The position numbers were made by a program, and so were the translations under genes. Below the pieces are notes generated by a model. It did no database searches, had not been told where the DNA came from, and worked only from the letters and a program-made list of their open reading frames with translations. A stretch of 64,000 bases of DNA from Cytobacillus gottheilii (GTDB lineage Bacteria > Bacillota > Bacilli > Bacillales > Cytobacillaceae): positions 2,687,942 through 2,751,941 of the forward strand of contig NZ_LT800494.1 of NCBI RefSeq assembly GCF_900166665.1. The letters are read 5' to 3'. The stretch's first letter is position 1, and every line of letters starts with the position of its first letter. Positions 55,246-64,000 of the stretch are shown piece by piece.

Positions 55246-55625
55246 TATGGAACTCCTTTCATCTATCTCAAAACTTGTCCAATAATCCATTCGCTCATAT
55301 GTTCATTGTGCTTTTTAAACCCCTATGCACATTATTATAGTATAAAGCCTATAAGGCGTTTACACAATAGAATGGAGTTTATGACTTTATATTATAAAGG
55401 GAACAGAATGTTTATATTGTGACAAAGCTTACAACGCTTTCATTTTTTATTTGATCCATTATCATCGCCCTGTTTAGAATTTCTGCAGAAGTCTGCTCCT
55501 TTTCCAAATAAGTATGCTGCTGTCCATCTGCCCAAACACCTAAAATGTATTTGATGACAAAGAATTTAGATAGACAAAATAAATTTCTTCCCTAAAGTAC
55601 ATAGGATGCTATAGGTGGTGAGAAG

Positions 55626-56753
55626 ATGGGACGTTTACATGCAGTCGGACTTCTTTTAATTGTAACCGGTGTTTTTGTCGCCAGTAATATTTATACTTTG
55701 ATTCCGATTTACTCGGAGATCGCTATTGGAGTAAAGTCATCTGAAGAACAAATTATATGGGGCAGCAGTGTTTTCACAGTGTGTTATGCAATTGGGCTGC
55801 TTCTCTTTGGCCCGCTGTCCGAGCAATATGGCCGTAAAAAAGTGATTGTCTTAGGTCTTTTGATGTCCGGCCTTTCCACAATGCTTGTGGGATTGTCTTT
55901 TAATCTTGAAAGCTTAATTGTCTTTCGCGGGGTTCAGGGATTCTTTCTCGGCAGCTTTGCACCAGTTGCCTTTGCCTATATCTTTGAGCTTTATGAAAAA
56001 GAAAAACAGCGAACGTTAATTCTTACCCTCATTAATTGCGGGTTTTTAGTTGCAGGCATTCTTGGTCAGATTGTAAGTACTGCACTCACACTCTTCTATG
56101 GATGGGAAATCGTTTTTTTTGTTTTTGCAGTTATCTACGTCACTTTATTTACGTTCAGCCACAAGATTCATATAAAGACAGCCATTTCCCCTGCTCAAGG
56201 CTTTCATATCTTTAAAGTCCTTGCGGTTCCATTTTCAAGCAAACAACTTTTCAATAGCTACTTAATCACGTTTACTCTGCTGCTTTCATTTATTGCTTTC
56301 TATGACAGTCTAGGAAGAATGCTGAGTACAGATGGGTTTTCAGACGAGGCGCTCATTCTTATTCGCACCATTGGATTAGCTGGTACCATTCTGGCTGTTT
56401 TTACAGGGCGGATCATTGAGAAGCTCCATTTGAAAAAGACGATGATTATTGGAATTCTTTTATGTTTGGGCAGCTTAGTGCTGTTTATTGTGTTTCGTGA
56501 ACAGCCGGTTATGATTACCTTTTTATCCATCCCATTTGTGTCATCGATCGCCATGCTGATTCCTTCTGTCATCTCGTATATTGGCAGTGCTGCTAAAGCA
56601 CAAAGAGGATTAGCGACTTCGTTCTATTCTTTTTCCCTCTTAATGGGGGCAAGTTTAGCTCCAGTGATTGCAGCACACTTATCGTTTACGTTCGTTATGA
56701 CAGTGCTGCTTGTTTTCTTCTGCTGCAATTTGTTTCTTGTTTTGAAAATGTAA
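55626..56753 (+). CDS. MFS transporter, DHA1-like (12 helices)
   Basis: A 375-residue transporter with about 12 predicted helices and the cytoplasmic loop 2-3 motif FGPLSEQYGRKKVIVLG (GxxxDRxGRR-type). It is short for the family but complete. It is likely a proton antiporter for drugs or metabolites; the substrate is unknown. AGGTGGTGAG lies just before the ATG. It is on the plus strand between miaB and korB and stands alone. Confidence 0.88.
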   Translation: MGRLHAVGLLLIVTGVFVASNIYTLIPIYSEIAIGVKSSEEQIIWGSSVFTVCYAIGLLLFGPLSEQYGRKKVIVLGLLMSGLSTMLVGLSFNLESLIVFRGVQGFFLGSFAPVAFAYIFELYEKEKQRTLILTLINCGFLVAGILGQIVSTALTLFYGWEIVFFVFAVIYVTLFTFSHKIHIKTAISPAQGFHIFKVLAVPFSSKQLFNSYLITFTLLLSFIAFYDSLGRMLSTDGFSDEALILIRTIGLAGTILAVFTGRIIEKLHLKKTMIIGILLCLGSLVLFIVFREQPVMITFLSIPFVSSIAMLIPSVISYIGSAAKAQRGLATSFYSFSLLMGASLAPVIAAHLSFTFVMTVLLVFFCCNLFLVLKM

Positions 56754-56756
56754 AAA

Positions 56757-56779
56757 AACCGCCTGATTTAAAGGCGGTT
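56757..56779 (-). terminator. Terminator of korAB
   Basis: AACCGCCT and AGGCGGTT with a 7-base loop, followed by seven T on the minus strand. It may also weakly end the convergent MFS gene. Confidence 0.92.
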
Positions 56780-56789
56780 CTAAAATGGG

Positions 56790-57656
56790 TTACATAAACT
56801 CCGCAGCAAGCTTGTCAAAATGCTCTTGATCAAGCTGTAAATCTGCGTGTGCGAGCGGAGTTTCAGCATACCCATTCAAATGTTCCTGATAGGATTTTTG
56901 TTCTGTATTTTGATAGATCAGCCCAGTTACAAGTCCATCATGTTTCATGAGGGTCTGCATCGCAAGCTCTCGATTAGAAGGATCATATTCTTCTATTGTT
57001 GCCAATTTTGTCAGATTCTCTTTGAACCATTCATACGTATTGATTTTATTATAAGTTACACAAGGGCTATATACATTGATTAAAGAAAATCCGTCATGCT
57101 GGATCCCAGCTTCAATCAAGGCCGTTAAGTCCTTTAAATCTGTCGAAAAGCTTTGCGCCACAAAGGTCGCCCCTGCTGTTAAAGCCATTTCCATTGGCGA
57201 AATGGCAGATTCAATGGAGCCTGCAGGCGTAGATTTCGTTTTAAAGCCGGAAGCAGAGCGTGGTGAAGTCTGCCCCTTCGTCAAACCATAAATTTGGTTA
57301 TCCATGACAATATACGTCAGATTGACATTGCGGCGGATCGCATGGATCGTATGCCCCATCCCAATAGCAAATCCATCTCCATCACCGCCTGAAGCAATAA
57401 CGGTCAGGTCTCTGTTTGCCATTTTTACACCTTGGGCTATAGGAAGGCAACGACCGTGAATCCCATGAAATCCATAGGAGTTAATATAGCCGGAAATCCG
57501 TCCAGAACAGCCTATACCTGATATGACAGCCAGATTTTCCGGTTCCAGGCCAACGTTTGCAGCTGCACGCTGAATAGCAGCCTGAACGGAAAAATCACCA
57601 CAGCCAGGACACCAGTTTGGTTTTACATTATTGCGAAAATCTTTAAACGTCGCCAT
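56790..57656 (-). CDS. korB: 2-oxoacid:ferredoxin oxidoreductase, beta subunit
   Basis: A 288-residue thiamine-diphosphate subunit. The cluster Cys motif is WCPGCGDFSV, with a further Cys in YSPCVTYN. ThDP/Mg binding is seen in GIGCSGRISGY and ASGGDGDGFAIGMGH followed by VMDNQIYGLTKGQ. With KorA it oxidises 2-oxoglutarate (or a related 2-oxoacid) to the acyl-CoA while reducing ferredoxin. Its ATG directly follows the korA stop codon. In Bacillus with this operon it can act beside or instead of the 2-oxoglutarate dehydrogenase complex. Confidence 0.94.
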   Translation of the reverse strand: MATFKDFRNNVKPNWCPGCGDFSVQAAIQRAAANVGLEPENLAVISGIGCSGRISGYINSYGFHGIHGRCLPIAQGVKMANRDLTVIASGGDGDGFAIGMGHTIHAIRRNVNLTYIVMDNQIYGLTKGQTSPRSASGFKTKSTPAGSIESAISPMEMALTAGATFVAQSFSTDLKDLTALIEAGIQHDGFSLINVYSPCVTYNKINTYEWFKENLTKLATIEEYDPSNRELAMQTLMKHDGLVTGLIYQNTEQKSYQEHLNGYAETPLAHADLQLDQEHFDKLAAEFM

Positions 57657-59393
57657 TTAGATCAGCTCCTTACATGCAGAATGAATTTCATGCGGCAAAA
57701 ATGGATTTCCGTCATATTTTAAATGATTATGAATTTTTTGCGCATAGCCAACATTCATTTTCATGATATTTGCCAATTGGCCTGTGGCATTGTTTTCAAC
57801 AACGACCACTTTTTTTGCAGATTGAACAAGAGGCAAAAGTTCTTCTGAAGGGAACGGATGAATAAGGCGAATATGTGCATGATTCACTTTTAAACCATCT
57901 GCTTCTAATCGTTCCTGAGCTTCTTCAATGGCTCCTCTTGTGGAATTGAATCCTACTAACAATAGATCTGCATTCTCATGCGGCGTATTTTTATAAATCG
58001 GTGTATCGAAGCGAATATTTTCCAGCTTGCGGAACCTTTTATCCATCTGCGCTTTCCGGTTGGCTGGTGATTCAGATGGTTTTCCAGTTTCCTCATGCTC
58101 AACACCTGTCACATGGTGGATGCCATGCTTCATGCCAGGAATTACTCTTGGTGAAACACCATCCTCTGTTACTTCGTATCTCTTAAAATACGCTTTATTT
58201 TCAATTTCAGGTAGATCACCCGTAAGCAGCTTGCCGCGGCGGATTTCTACCTGGCTCAGATCAATCGGCTCAACCGTCTGTTTTCCTAAAGAAAGCTGCA
58301 GATCTGTTAACATAATAACTGGACATTGGTATTCCTCTGCCAGATTAAACGCTTCAGCTGTATCATAAAATGCTTCCTGCACCGTGCTTGGAGCCAGAAT
58401 AATTTTAGGAATCTCTCCGTGTGTGCCATAAATCATTGCCATTAAGTCTGATTGCTCCTGCTTTGTCGGCAGACCAGTGGATGGACCGCCGCGCTGTGTA
58501 TCGATAATTACGAGCGGCGTTTCAGTTATCCCTGATAAACCGATAGCTTCCATTTTTAGCGATAGACCAGGACCTGCTGAAGCCGTCAGTGCACGTGCAC
58601 CAGCATAATTAGCTCCAATACACATCGTAACAGCCGCGATTTCGTCCTCTGTTTGAATGACAGAACCGCCTACTGCAGGCAGCTTCTTAATTAAATACTC
58701 CATTATTTCGGAAGCGGGCGTAATCGGGTAAGCAGCCATAAAGCGAACACCTGCACTAAGCGCGCCTAATGCGATGGCATCATTTCCGATCATAAATAAT
58801 CTCTTCTCGCCATCTGCCTTAGCCAGCTCCATCATGCCTGTTCCCTCGGAAAGTGCTTCCTTCATCGCATCAAAGCCAGCTTTAATGGCATCCATATTGC
58901 TGTCAACGACATTTTGCCCTTTTCTGCCGAAAATCTCCTGAACTACTTCTCTGAAAAGCTCTGACTCTATGTTTAGAACTGCACAAGTTGATCCAATCGC
59001 AATCATATTTTTCATTAATGAAGTACCCAGTTCTGTTGCAAGACTTGTAAAAGGAATCGAATATAAAGCTGCATTTGTATCTTCTGGCTTTTGCGGACCG
59101 AATTTAGCATCTGCAATAATAATTCCGTCATCATGCAATTCCTGGTAGTTTAAATCTATTGTTTCTTGATCAAAAGCAACCAGGATATCCAAATCGTCTG
59201 ATATGGCACGAACCTGACTCGTACTTACACGAATCTTATTATTTGTATGGCCACCCTTAATTCGGGAGGAAAAATGACGGTATCCGTATAAGTAGTAGCC
59301 TAAGCGATTCAAAGCAATCGAAAAGATTTCCCCTGTGCTTTCAATGCCTTCCCCTTGCTGTCCCCCAACTTTCCACGAAAGCTGATTGATCAT
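57657..59393 (-). CDS. korA: 2-oxoacid:ferredoxin oxidoreductase, alpha (gamma-alpha fused) subunit
   Basis: A 578-residue fusion: an N-terminal gamma domain (about 1-190, WKVGGQQGEGIESTGE) and an alpha domain with the conserved AAYPITPASEIMEYL, QTEDEIAAVTMCIGANYAGARA and TASAGPGLSLKMEAIGLS blocks, then a C-terminal transketolase-C-like part (ALLVGFNSTRGAIEEA-like). It binds CoA and completes the enzyme with KorB. ATG at 59393 has AAAGGGG 8 bp upstream; the longer frame is not supported. It forms the korAB operon. Confidence 0.94.
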   Translation of the reverse strand: MINQLSWKVGGQQGEGIESTGEIFSIALNRLGYYLYGYRHFSSRIKGGHTNNKIRVSTSQVRAISDDLDILVAFDQETIDLNYQELHDDGIIIADAKFGPQKPEDTNAALYSIPFTSLATELGTSLMKNMIAIGSTCAVLNIESELFREVVQEIFGRKGQNVVDSNMDAIKAGFDAMKEALSEGTGMMELAKADGEKRLFMIGNDAIALGALSAGVRFMAAYPITPASEIMEYLIKKLPAVGGSVIQTEDEIAAVTMCIGANYAGARALTASAGPGLSLKMEAIGLSGITETPLVIIDTQRGGPSTGLPTKQEQSDLMAMIYGTHGEIPKIILAPSTVQEAFYDTAEAFNLAEEYQCPVIMLTDLQLSLGKQTVEPIDLSQVEIRRGKLLTGDLPEIENKAYFKRYEVTEDGVSPRVIPGMKHGIHHVTGVEHEETGKPSESPANRKAQMDKRFRKLENIRFDTPIYKNTPHENADLLLVGFNSTRGAIEEAQERLEADGLKVNHAHIRLIHPFPSEELLPLVQSAKKVVVVENNATGQLANIMKMNVGYAQKIHNHLKYDGNPFLPHEIHSACKELI

Positions 59394-59681
59394 GTTCTGC
59401 ACCCCTTTTAAAAATATTAATAGGTATGTATATTTATTCAAACTAAAATAGAAGATCGCGCCCGTCTATTACAGGCATTTGCCTTATATAAAAGCGGCAC
59501 AGACGTACTAAACGCTTACAATTTTAGTCCTTACCTTTTTAAAAAGCAAGCCTTTACATACAACTAAAAGTTATAATTCTGTGAATTATTTTAATATAAA
59601 ATAGTATATTTTCTGTATTTTCTGCGAATAAAACAAAATTGATTTTTTGAGCTGGTTTCTATCATTTGCACAGAATTTAAC

Positions 59682-60605
59682 TTATATTGGGAGACGACTC
59701 GCAAAATTTTGAAACATAAACCGATCAAGTTGTGTTTGTGAATAGTAGCTGCTTAATGCATGAATAAGATTTTCATATTTAGAGGCCTTTTCAATACCGG
59801 TTACGATATGGTCAGTTCCGTCAAAGTCTGAACCAAATCCGACATGAAATTCTCCGCCAAGCGAACAAATATAATCAAGATGGCGTAAAATGTCATCTAT
59901 TGTAGCTGTTGATGATCCGGACAAAAAATCAGCAACAAAGGTTATTCCGATGACACTGTTTCGATCAATAAGTGCCTTGATTTGCTCATCTTTTAAATTT
60001 CTAGGATGCTTGCATACTGAATAACAATTCGAGTGAGAAGCAATCGGAAACTGCCCATATTCCATGACATCCCAAAATCCCTTTTCCGCTAAATGCGAGA
60101 CATCACACCAAATATTCCTTTCATTCAGCACACCAAGTACTTGTTTGCCAAACTGCGAAAGCCCTCCTGCACTCTCCTCTAATACACCATCAGCAACGCA
60201 GTTTCGATAATTCCAGGTTAAACCTACACTTGCTACCCCCAGCCGAAGCAATGTCTGCAGTTTCACGATATCCTTACAGATGGCATCACAGCCTTCAAGC
60301 GTAAGAAGTGCCCCCACTTCGTTCAGTTTCAGATTTTTAATATCCTCTTTGCTTTTGACTAGTTTAAGGCGTGGATTGGGCTTAATGATTCGTTCATAAA
60401 ATAGATCAATCATTCTTAATGCAGCATGAAACTTTAAATCAGGATGCACAGCTTCCGGGACATAAATCGCAAAGCATTGTACCTTAATGGCTGAGTTTAT
60501 AAGCTCATTCATATTTACTTGCAGATTGTGATCATTTTGAAATTGAATATTTGAATCCATAAGCATTTTACACAGAACATCACAGTGAGCATCAAAGATA
60601 GACAT
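59682..60605 (-). CDS. Membrane dipeptidase family (M19) enzyme
   Basis: A 307-residue zinc peptidase of the renal dipeptidase fold. The metal ligands are seen in FDAHCDVL (HxD) at the N-terminus, LTLEGCDA (bridging Glu), SHSNCYSV and HVGFGSDFDG. It is cytoplasmic (no signal peptide) and hydrolyses dipeptides, possibly with D-amino acids. ATG at 60605 has AAAGGA 7 bp upstream; the 25 extra codons upstream are unsupported. It lies between korA and spoVS as a single gene. Confidence 0.92.
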   Translation of the reverse strand: MSIFDAHCDVLCKMLMDSNIQFQNDHNLQVNMNELINSAIKVQCFAIYVPEAVHPDLKFHAALRMIDLFYERIIKPNPRLKLVKSKEDIKNLKLNEVGALLTLEGCDAICKDIVKLQTLLRLGVASVGLTWNYRNCVADGVLEESAGGLSQFGKQVLGVLNERNIWCDVSHLAEKGFWDVMEYGQFPIASHSNCYSVCKHPRNLKDEQIKALIDRNSVIGITFVADFLSGSSTATIDDILRHLDYICSLGGEFHVGFGSDFDGTDHIVTGIEKASKYENLIHALSSYYSQTQLDRFMFQNFASRLPI

Positions 60606-60723
60606 ATACAAAGTCCTTTCTCTATTGATCTTATTAATCGCATAGAAATGCGGAATCATTTTAGTGTTATAGCTCAGCAAACGCAGCTAGGTTTCTTTTA
60701 TTATTCTTCGTACTGTGAAAAAA

Positions 60724-60748
60724 GCCTGCTTGCGTTAAGCAAACAGGC
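60724..60748 (-). terminator. Terminator of spoVS
   Basis: GCCTGTTTGC and GCAAGCAGGC on the minus strand (one G-T) with a 5-base loop, followed by TTTTTTC. Confidence 0.9.
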
Positions 60749-60771
60749 CGAAAACGATATGTGGTTGTTGT

Positions 60772-61032
60772 TTATCTCGGTTCAACGATCAATTTGATCG
60801 CTGTTCTTTCTTCTCCTTCAATGAGAATATCTGTAAATGCAGGGATGCAAATTAAATCCACTCCGCTAGGTGCTACAAATCCGCGTGCAATCGCTACTGC
60901 TTTAACCGCTTGATTCAATGCACCCGCACCAATTGCCTGAATTTCTGCTGCTCCTCTTTCACGCAGCACTCCAGCAAGCGCACCAGCTACAGAATTGGGA
61001 TTAGATTTTGCTGAAACTTTTAATATTTCCAT
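60772..61032 (-). CDS. spoVS: Stage V sporulation protein S
   Basis: An 86-residue Alba-like small protein, practically identical in layout to B. subtilis SpoVS (EILKVSAKSNPNSVAGALAG, AVAIARGFVAPSGVDL). It affects coat assembly and septation timing and is sigma-H driven in B. subtilis. AGGAGGAG lies 8 bp before the ATG. It is flanked by a terminator and, on the upstream side, by repeat copy 5. Confidence 0.98.
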   Translation of the reverse strand: MEILKVSAKSNPNSVAGALAGVLRERGAAEIQAIGAGALNQAVKAVAIARGFVAPSGVDLICIPAFTDILIEGEERTAIKLIVEPR

Positions 61033-61235
61033 TCCTAGCTCCTCCTCATTTTTTCCCCTCTGTATGCCCCCTTAAAGACACATCAGGTATATAAACCATT
61101 CCATTGCTACTATATTCATTTTTGAAAACACATATTCCGGCTTGGACCAAAAATTGAAAAAAAGTATTGGTTTATAGAAGGATTGCAGAAGATTTAAGGA
61201 CCTGAGGAGCAAAGTATTATGTCCCAGTCTATAAA

Positions 61236-61515
61236 AAGTGCTGGATCTGAACGAATATATTATTTCTTAAACACGATTATTCATAGTAGTGGTTTGGGTA
61301 GTTAAACAAGCTCGTTTCATCTGCGCTCCAGACCCTCGCTTTCCATGGGGAGAAAGCTAGAATCTCTATTGCCCATAGGAGTCGGGGGTCCTCCGCTCCA
61401 TTTCATTCATGTTTAGAAATATTAAATGTTAAACAAATAAAAAACCAAATGATTAGAAAGATCTTCTTCCCAACCATTTGGTTCTAGGTCGCGTTAATAC
61501 TTTTGTCTTAGCCTC
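61236..61515 (-). repeat. Dispersed 3'-UTR element, copy 5 (diverged)
   Basis: About 280 bp with decayed ends (right end GAGGCTAAGACA on the minus strand) and a shortened GC core. It starts 5 bp after the ymdB stop, with the terminator hairpin (61443-61482) toward ymdB. The stem reads AACCAAATG with CATTTGGTT, so both arms changed together compared with other copies. A loose right-end remnant (TATGTCCCAGTCT) lies just beyond the distal end at 61218-61230. Confidence 0.8.
61443..61482 (-). terminator. Terminator hairpin inside repeat copy 5
   Basis: AACCAAATG with CATTTGGTT: nine perfect pairs kept by a compensatory change, followed by TTTTTTATTTG on the minus strand. It is the likely terminator of ymdB. 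Confidence 0.82.
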
Positions 61516-61520
61516 TTTAC

Positions 61521-62318
61521 TTATGAATAAAAGGGATGATCATCATTAATGAGAATCGGCTGTATTTTCTTCGCTTTGCCTGTTTTCTGATCTAGGTCGA
61601 TTAATACTGCACTTAGCTGCGAGCGTCCTGTTTTCGGCACTTCAAATCGTACTGGCAGACCGGTAAGGAAGCGCTTAAGAACAGCTTCTTTCTCCATTCC
61701 CAATACAGCGTCATATGGCCCTGTCATGCCTACATCTGCCATAAAGGCCGTTCCATCTGGAAGGATGCGGCAATCGGCTGTTTGCACATGTGTATGGGTT
61801 CCTACGACTGCCGATACTCTTCCATCCAAATACCAGCCCATTGCCTGTTTTTCACTTGTTGCTTCTGCGTGAAAATCGACAAAAATGATGGACGTTCTTT
61901 CTTTTGCGATTGCTATGAGTTCATCCGCTTTCTCAAACGGACAATTATTCGCCTGCATGAAGGTTCTGCCTTGAAGACTAATAACAGCGATTTCCTCGGT
62001 ATTGTATTTTAAGAAGACCATTCCCTGCCCAGGGTTGTTATCCGGAAAATTGGCTGGCCGCACTAAATATTTTGCTTTATCAACAAATTCGAATATTTCT
62101 TTATTATCCCATGTATGATTTCCAAGTGTAACGGCTTGTGCGCCAGTTTCTAAAAAGCTCCGATAAATTTTTTCTGTGATGCCTCTGCCGCTTGCTGCAT
62201 TTTCACCATTGATGATGGTCAGCTGCGGACGGTATTTTTCTTTTAATTTAGGCACATACTCGCTGATCATATCTCTTCCTAACGAGCCGACCACATCTCC
62301 TACAAACAAAATCCTCAT
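61521..62318 (-). CDS. ymdB: YmdB metallophosphoesterase
   Basis: A 265-residue calcineurin-like phosphodiesterase. In B. subtilis YmdB hydrolyses 2',3'- and 3',5'-cyclic nucleotides and controls biofilm and nanotube formation. The metal ligand motifs are FVGDVVGSLGRDMI, INGENAASGRG, LGNHTWD, DFHAEATSEKQAMGWY and GTHTHVQTAD. AAGGTG precedes the ATG. It is just downstream of rny, with which it is linked in most Bacillaceae, although a terminator separates them here. Confidence 0.97.
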   Translation of the reverse strand: MRILFVGDVVGSLGRDMISEYVPKLKEKYRPQLTIINGENAASGRGITEKIYRSFLETGAQAVTLGNHTWDNKEIFEFVDKAKYLVRPANFPDNNPGQGMVFLKYNTEEIAVISLQGRTFMQANNCPFEKADELIAIAKERTSIIFVDFHAEATSEKQAMGWYLDGRVSAVVGTHTHVQTADCRILPDGTAFMADVGMTGPYDAVLGMEKEAVLKRFLTGLPVRFEVPKTGRSQLSAVLIDLDQKTGKAKKIQPILINDDHPFYS

Positions 62319-62499
62319 TTTTACACCTTCTTAATATGTACTTGCTCTTTCAGTTTAGCACATTTCTGTATGCTTTTATGCAATTCATCGTACAATTCAT
62401 CCTATTACGCTCAGAAAAACAAACACTTTTTCGTTCAAGCTGCAGATGTTGCTAAATTATTCATGGTGATGTTCAGGCTTTCCTTTTAAAAGCACAAAA

Positions 62500-62525
62500 A
62501 AGCGATGCTGACGCATCGCTTATTT
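62500..62525 (-). terminator. Terminator of rny
   Basis: AAGCGATGC and GCATCGCTT with a 4-base loop, overlapping the last base pairs after the rny stop, followed by TTTTTTGTGC on the minus strand. Confidence 0.9.
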
Positions 62526-64000
62526 TGCATATTCAACAGCTCTCGTTTCACGGATCACTGTTACTTTAATATGTCCTGGGTAATCCAGTTCTTCTTCAAT
62601 TTTCTTGCGGATATCTCGTGCCAGTCGATGTGATTCAAGATCGTCAATTTGCTCAGGTTTTACCATAATGCGTATTTCGCGGCCAGCCTGAATTGCAAAT
62701 GATTTCTCAACTCCATCATAAGACTCTGAAATTTCCTCAAGCTTTTCAAGACGACGAATATAGTTTTCAAGTGTTTCACGTCTTGCTCCCGGGCGTGCAG
62801 CCGATAAGGCATCTGCAGCTGCCACAAGAACAGCAATGATGGACGTAGGCTCTGAATCACCATGGTGAGACGCGATACTATTGATGACAACTGGATGCTC
62901 TTTGTATTTTGTAGCAAGCTCCACACCAATTTCAACGTGGCTTCCTTCGACTTCGTGGTCAATTGCCTTCCCGATGTCATGCAGTAAACCTGCGCGGCGT
63001 GCCAGTGTCTCATCCTGTCCAAGTTCTGCTGCTAACATTCCTGAAAGCTGCGCAACTTCCATTGAGTGTTTTAACACATTTTGACCATAGCTCGTCCGGA
63101 ATTTTAGGCGTCCAAGAATTTTAATTAAATCTGGATGCAACCCGTGTACACCGACTTCAAACGTAGTTTGTTCACCAATCTCACGGATATGTTCATCTAC
63201 TTCGCGACGTGCTTTATCTACCATTTCTTCAATGCGTGCAGGGTGAATACGGCCATCCTGAACGAGCTTGTCTAATGCAAGTCGTGCAGTTTCACGGCGA
63301 ATCGGATCAAATCCGGAAAGAATAACCGCTTCTGGAGTATCATCGATAATTAAATCGATTCCAGTTAATGTTTCAAGTGTACGGATATTTCGTCCTTCAC
63401 GTCCGATGATACGACCCTTCATTTCATCGTTTGGCAGATTTACAACTGATACAGTTGTTTCAGCAACATGGTCAGCTGCACATCTTTGGATAGCTAGTGA
63501 CAAAATTTCTTTCGCTTTCTTGTCAGCGTCCTCTTTTGCTCTAATCTCGCTCTCTTTTACCATTATAGCGACTTCATGAGACACTTCTTGCTCTGTGCGC
63601 TCTAAAATGATGGACTTCGCTTCTTCGCGAGTTAAACCAGAGATGCGTTCTAGCTCTGTTTGCTGCGCTTGTACCATCTTGTCCACTTTGCTTTCCATCT
63701 CTTCTATATGCTGTTGTCTTTTGCTAAGAGAATCGTCCCTCTTTTCTAATTGTACTTCACGTTTATCTAACGTTTCATCCTTACGGTCAAGATTCTCTTC
63801 TTTTTGCAGTAAACGATTTTCTTGTTTTTGCAGTTCATTTCTGCGATCACGAACTTCACGTTCAGCTTCTGTGCGAAGCTTGTGAATCTCATCCTTGGCT
63901 TCAAGCAGGGCTTCCTTTTTGGTCGCTTCCGCTTCACGCTTAGCGTCTTCTAAAATTTGCTCAGCTGCGTCTTTAGCACCTGCGATCTTTGCTTCAGAAA
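62520..64000 (-). CDS. rny: Ribonuclease Y (partial, 5' end beyond the window)
   Basis: The reading frame stays open from the stop at 62520 to the right edge, so at least 493 residues are present; the family has about 520, leaving only the N-terminal membrane helix outside. Visible: a long coiled coil ([20 protein letters not shown]-like), a KH domain ([21 protein letters not shown]-type), and an HD domain with [12 protein letters not shown] and SIASHHGD. It is the membrane-bound endonuclease that starts bulk mRNA decay in Bacillus. The ATG at 63698 is internal, not the true start. Confidence 0.97.
   Translation of the reverse strand, partial: SEAKIAGAKDAAEQILEDAKREAEATKKEALLEAKDEIHKLRTEAEREVRDRRNELQKQENRLLQKEENLDRKDETLDKREVQLEKRDDSLSKRQQHIEEMESKVDKMVQAQQTELERISGLTREEAKSIILERTEQEVSHEVAIMVKESEIRAKEDADKKAKEILSLAIQRCAADHVAETTVSVVNLPNDEMKGRIIGREGRNIRTLETLTGIDLIIDDTPEAVILSGFDPIRRETARLALDKLVQDGRIHPARIEEMVDKARREVDEHIREIGEQTTFEVGVHGLHPDLIKILGRLKFRTSYGQNVLKHSMEVAQLSGMLAAELGQDETLARRAGLLHDIGKAIDHEVEGSHVEIGVELATKYKEHPVVINSIASHHGDSEPTSIIAVLVAAADALSAARPGARRETLENYIRRLEKLEEISESYDGVEKSFAIQAGREIRIMVKPEQIDDLESHRLARDIRKKIEEELDYPGHIKVTVIRETRAVEYAK

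Noticed and set aside
62520-63698. Complete 392-residue protein starting at the ATG at 63698
   Set aside because: The frame is open to the window edge and encodes the RNase Y coiled coil; this ATG is internal.

Overview
This 64 kb window is chromosomal DNA of an endospore-forming member of the Bacillaceae. The evidence is direct: spoVK, spoVS, cotE, splAB, sirA, a Spo0E-type phosphatase, ricA and a Bacillus-type lexA/yneA SOS locus, all low in GC and with strong GGAGG ribosome binding sites. Gene order follows Bacillus subtilis in two blocks. One is yneK-ccdC-yneI-ccdA ... yneF-sirA-tkt-ynzC-yneB-yneA-lexA. The other, read right to left, is rny-ymdB-spoVS-kor-miaB-ricA-cotE-mutS-mutL ... miaA-hfq-spoVK-hflX-ynbB-glnR-glnA. 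Most genes lie on the minus strand. The genus is uncertain; Cytobacillus, Mesobacillus or Neobacillus-like lineages would fit, but this is inference.

Region 1 (1-13 kb) is accessory-rich. It has a DUF421 membrane protein, a cold shock protein, a DUF1659/DUF2922/YvrJ small-protein set facing a lone holin-like gene, a methyl-accepting chemotaxis protein, a VanW-type lipoprotein, a small methyltransferase, lipoteichoic acid synthase, an MFS efflux pump with a striking palindromic operator region, and bacterial nitric oxide synthase. A complete selenocysteine tRNA (anticodon UCA) with its own terminator follows at about 13 kb.

Region 2 (13-28 kb) holds cytochrome c maturation genes (ccdA, ccdC), a CheY-like protein, a heterodimeric ABC exporter of BmrCD type, sporulation control (Spo0E-like, SirA), transketolase, and the SOS genes with three LexA boxes. 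Region 3 (28-44 kb) holds spore photoproduct lyase with SplA, a LOV-STAS blue-light receptor, glnRA with two GlnR boxes, ynbB-hflX, spoVK, hfq-miaA and mreBH. Region 4 (44-64 kb) holds mutSL, cotE with a divergent three-gene operon that looks spore-specific, miaB-ricA, korAB, a dipeptidase, spoVS, ymdB and the 3' part of rny, which runs off the right edge.

The most unusual content is between genes. A dispersed element of about 320 bp with a 12 bp terminal inverted repeat is present five times. All five copies have the same orientation and lie 5 to 60 bp after the stop codon of a minus-strand gene. Each has an intrinsic-terminator-like hairpin at the end facing that gene, and one copy shows compensatory base changes in the stem. 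A second, GC-rich element also abuts stop codons (three of three). Separate intergenic arrays with locus-specific periods (21, 51, 51-52 and about 107 bp) occur as well. These repeats, the selenocysteine tRNA and the cotE-divergent operon are the best candidates for something undescribed.
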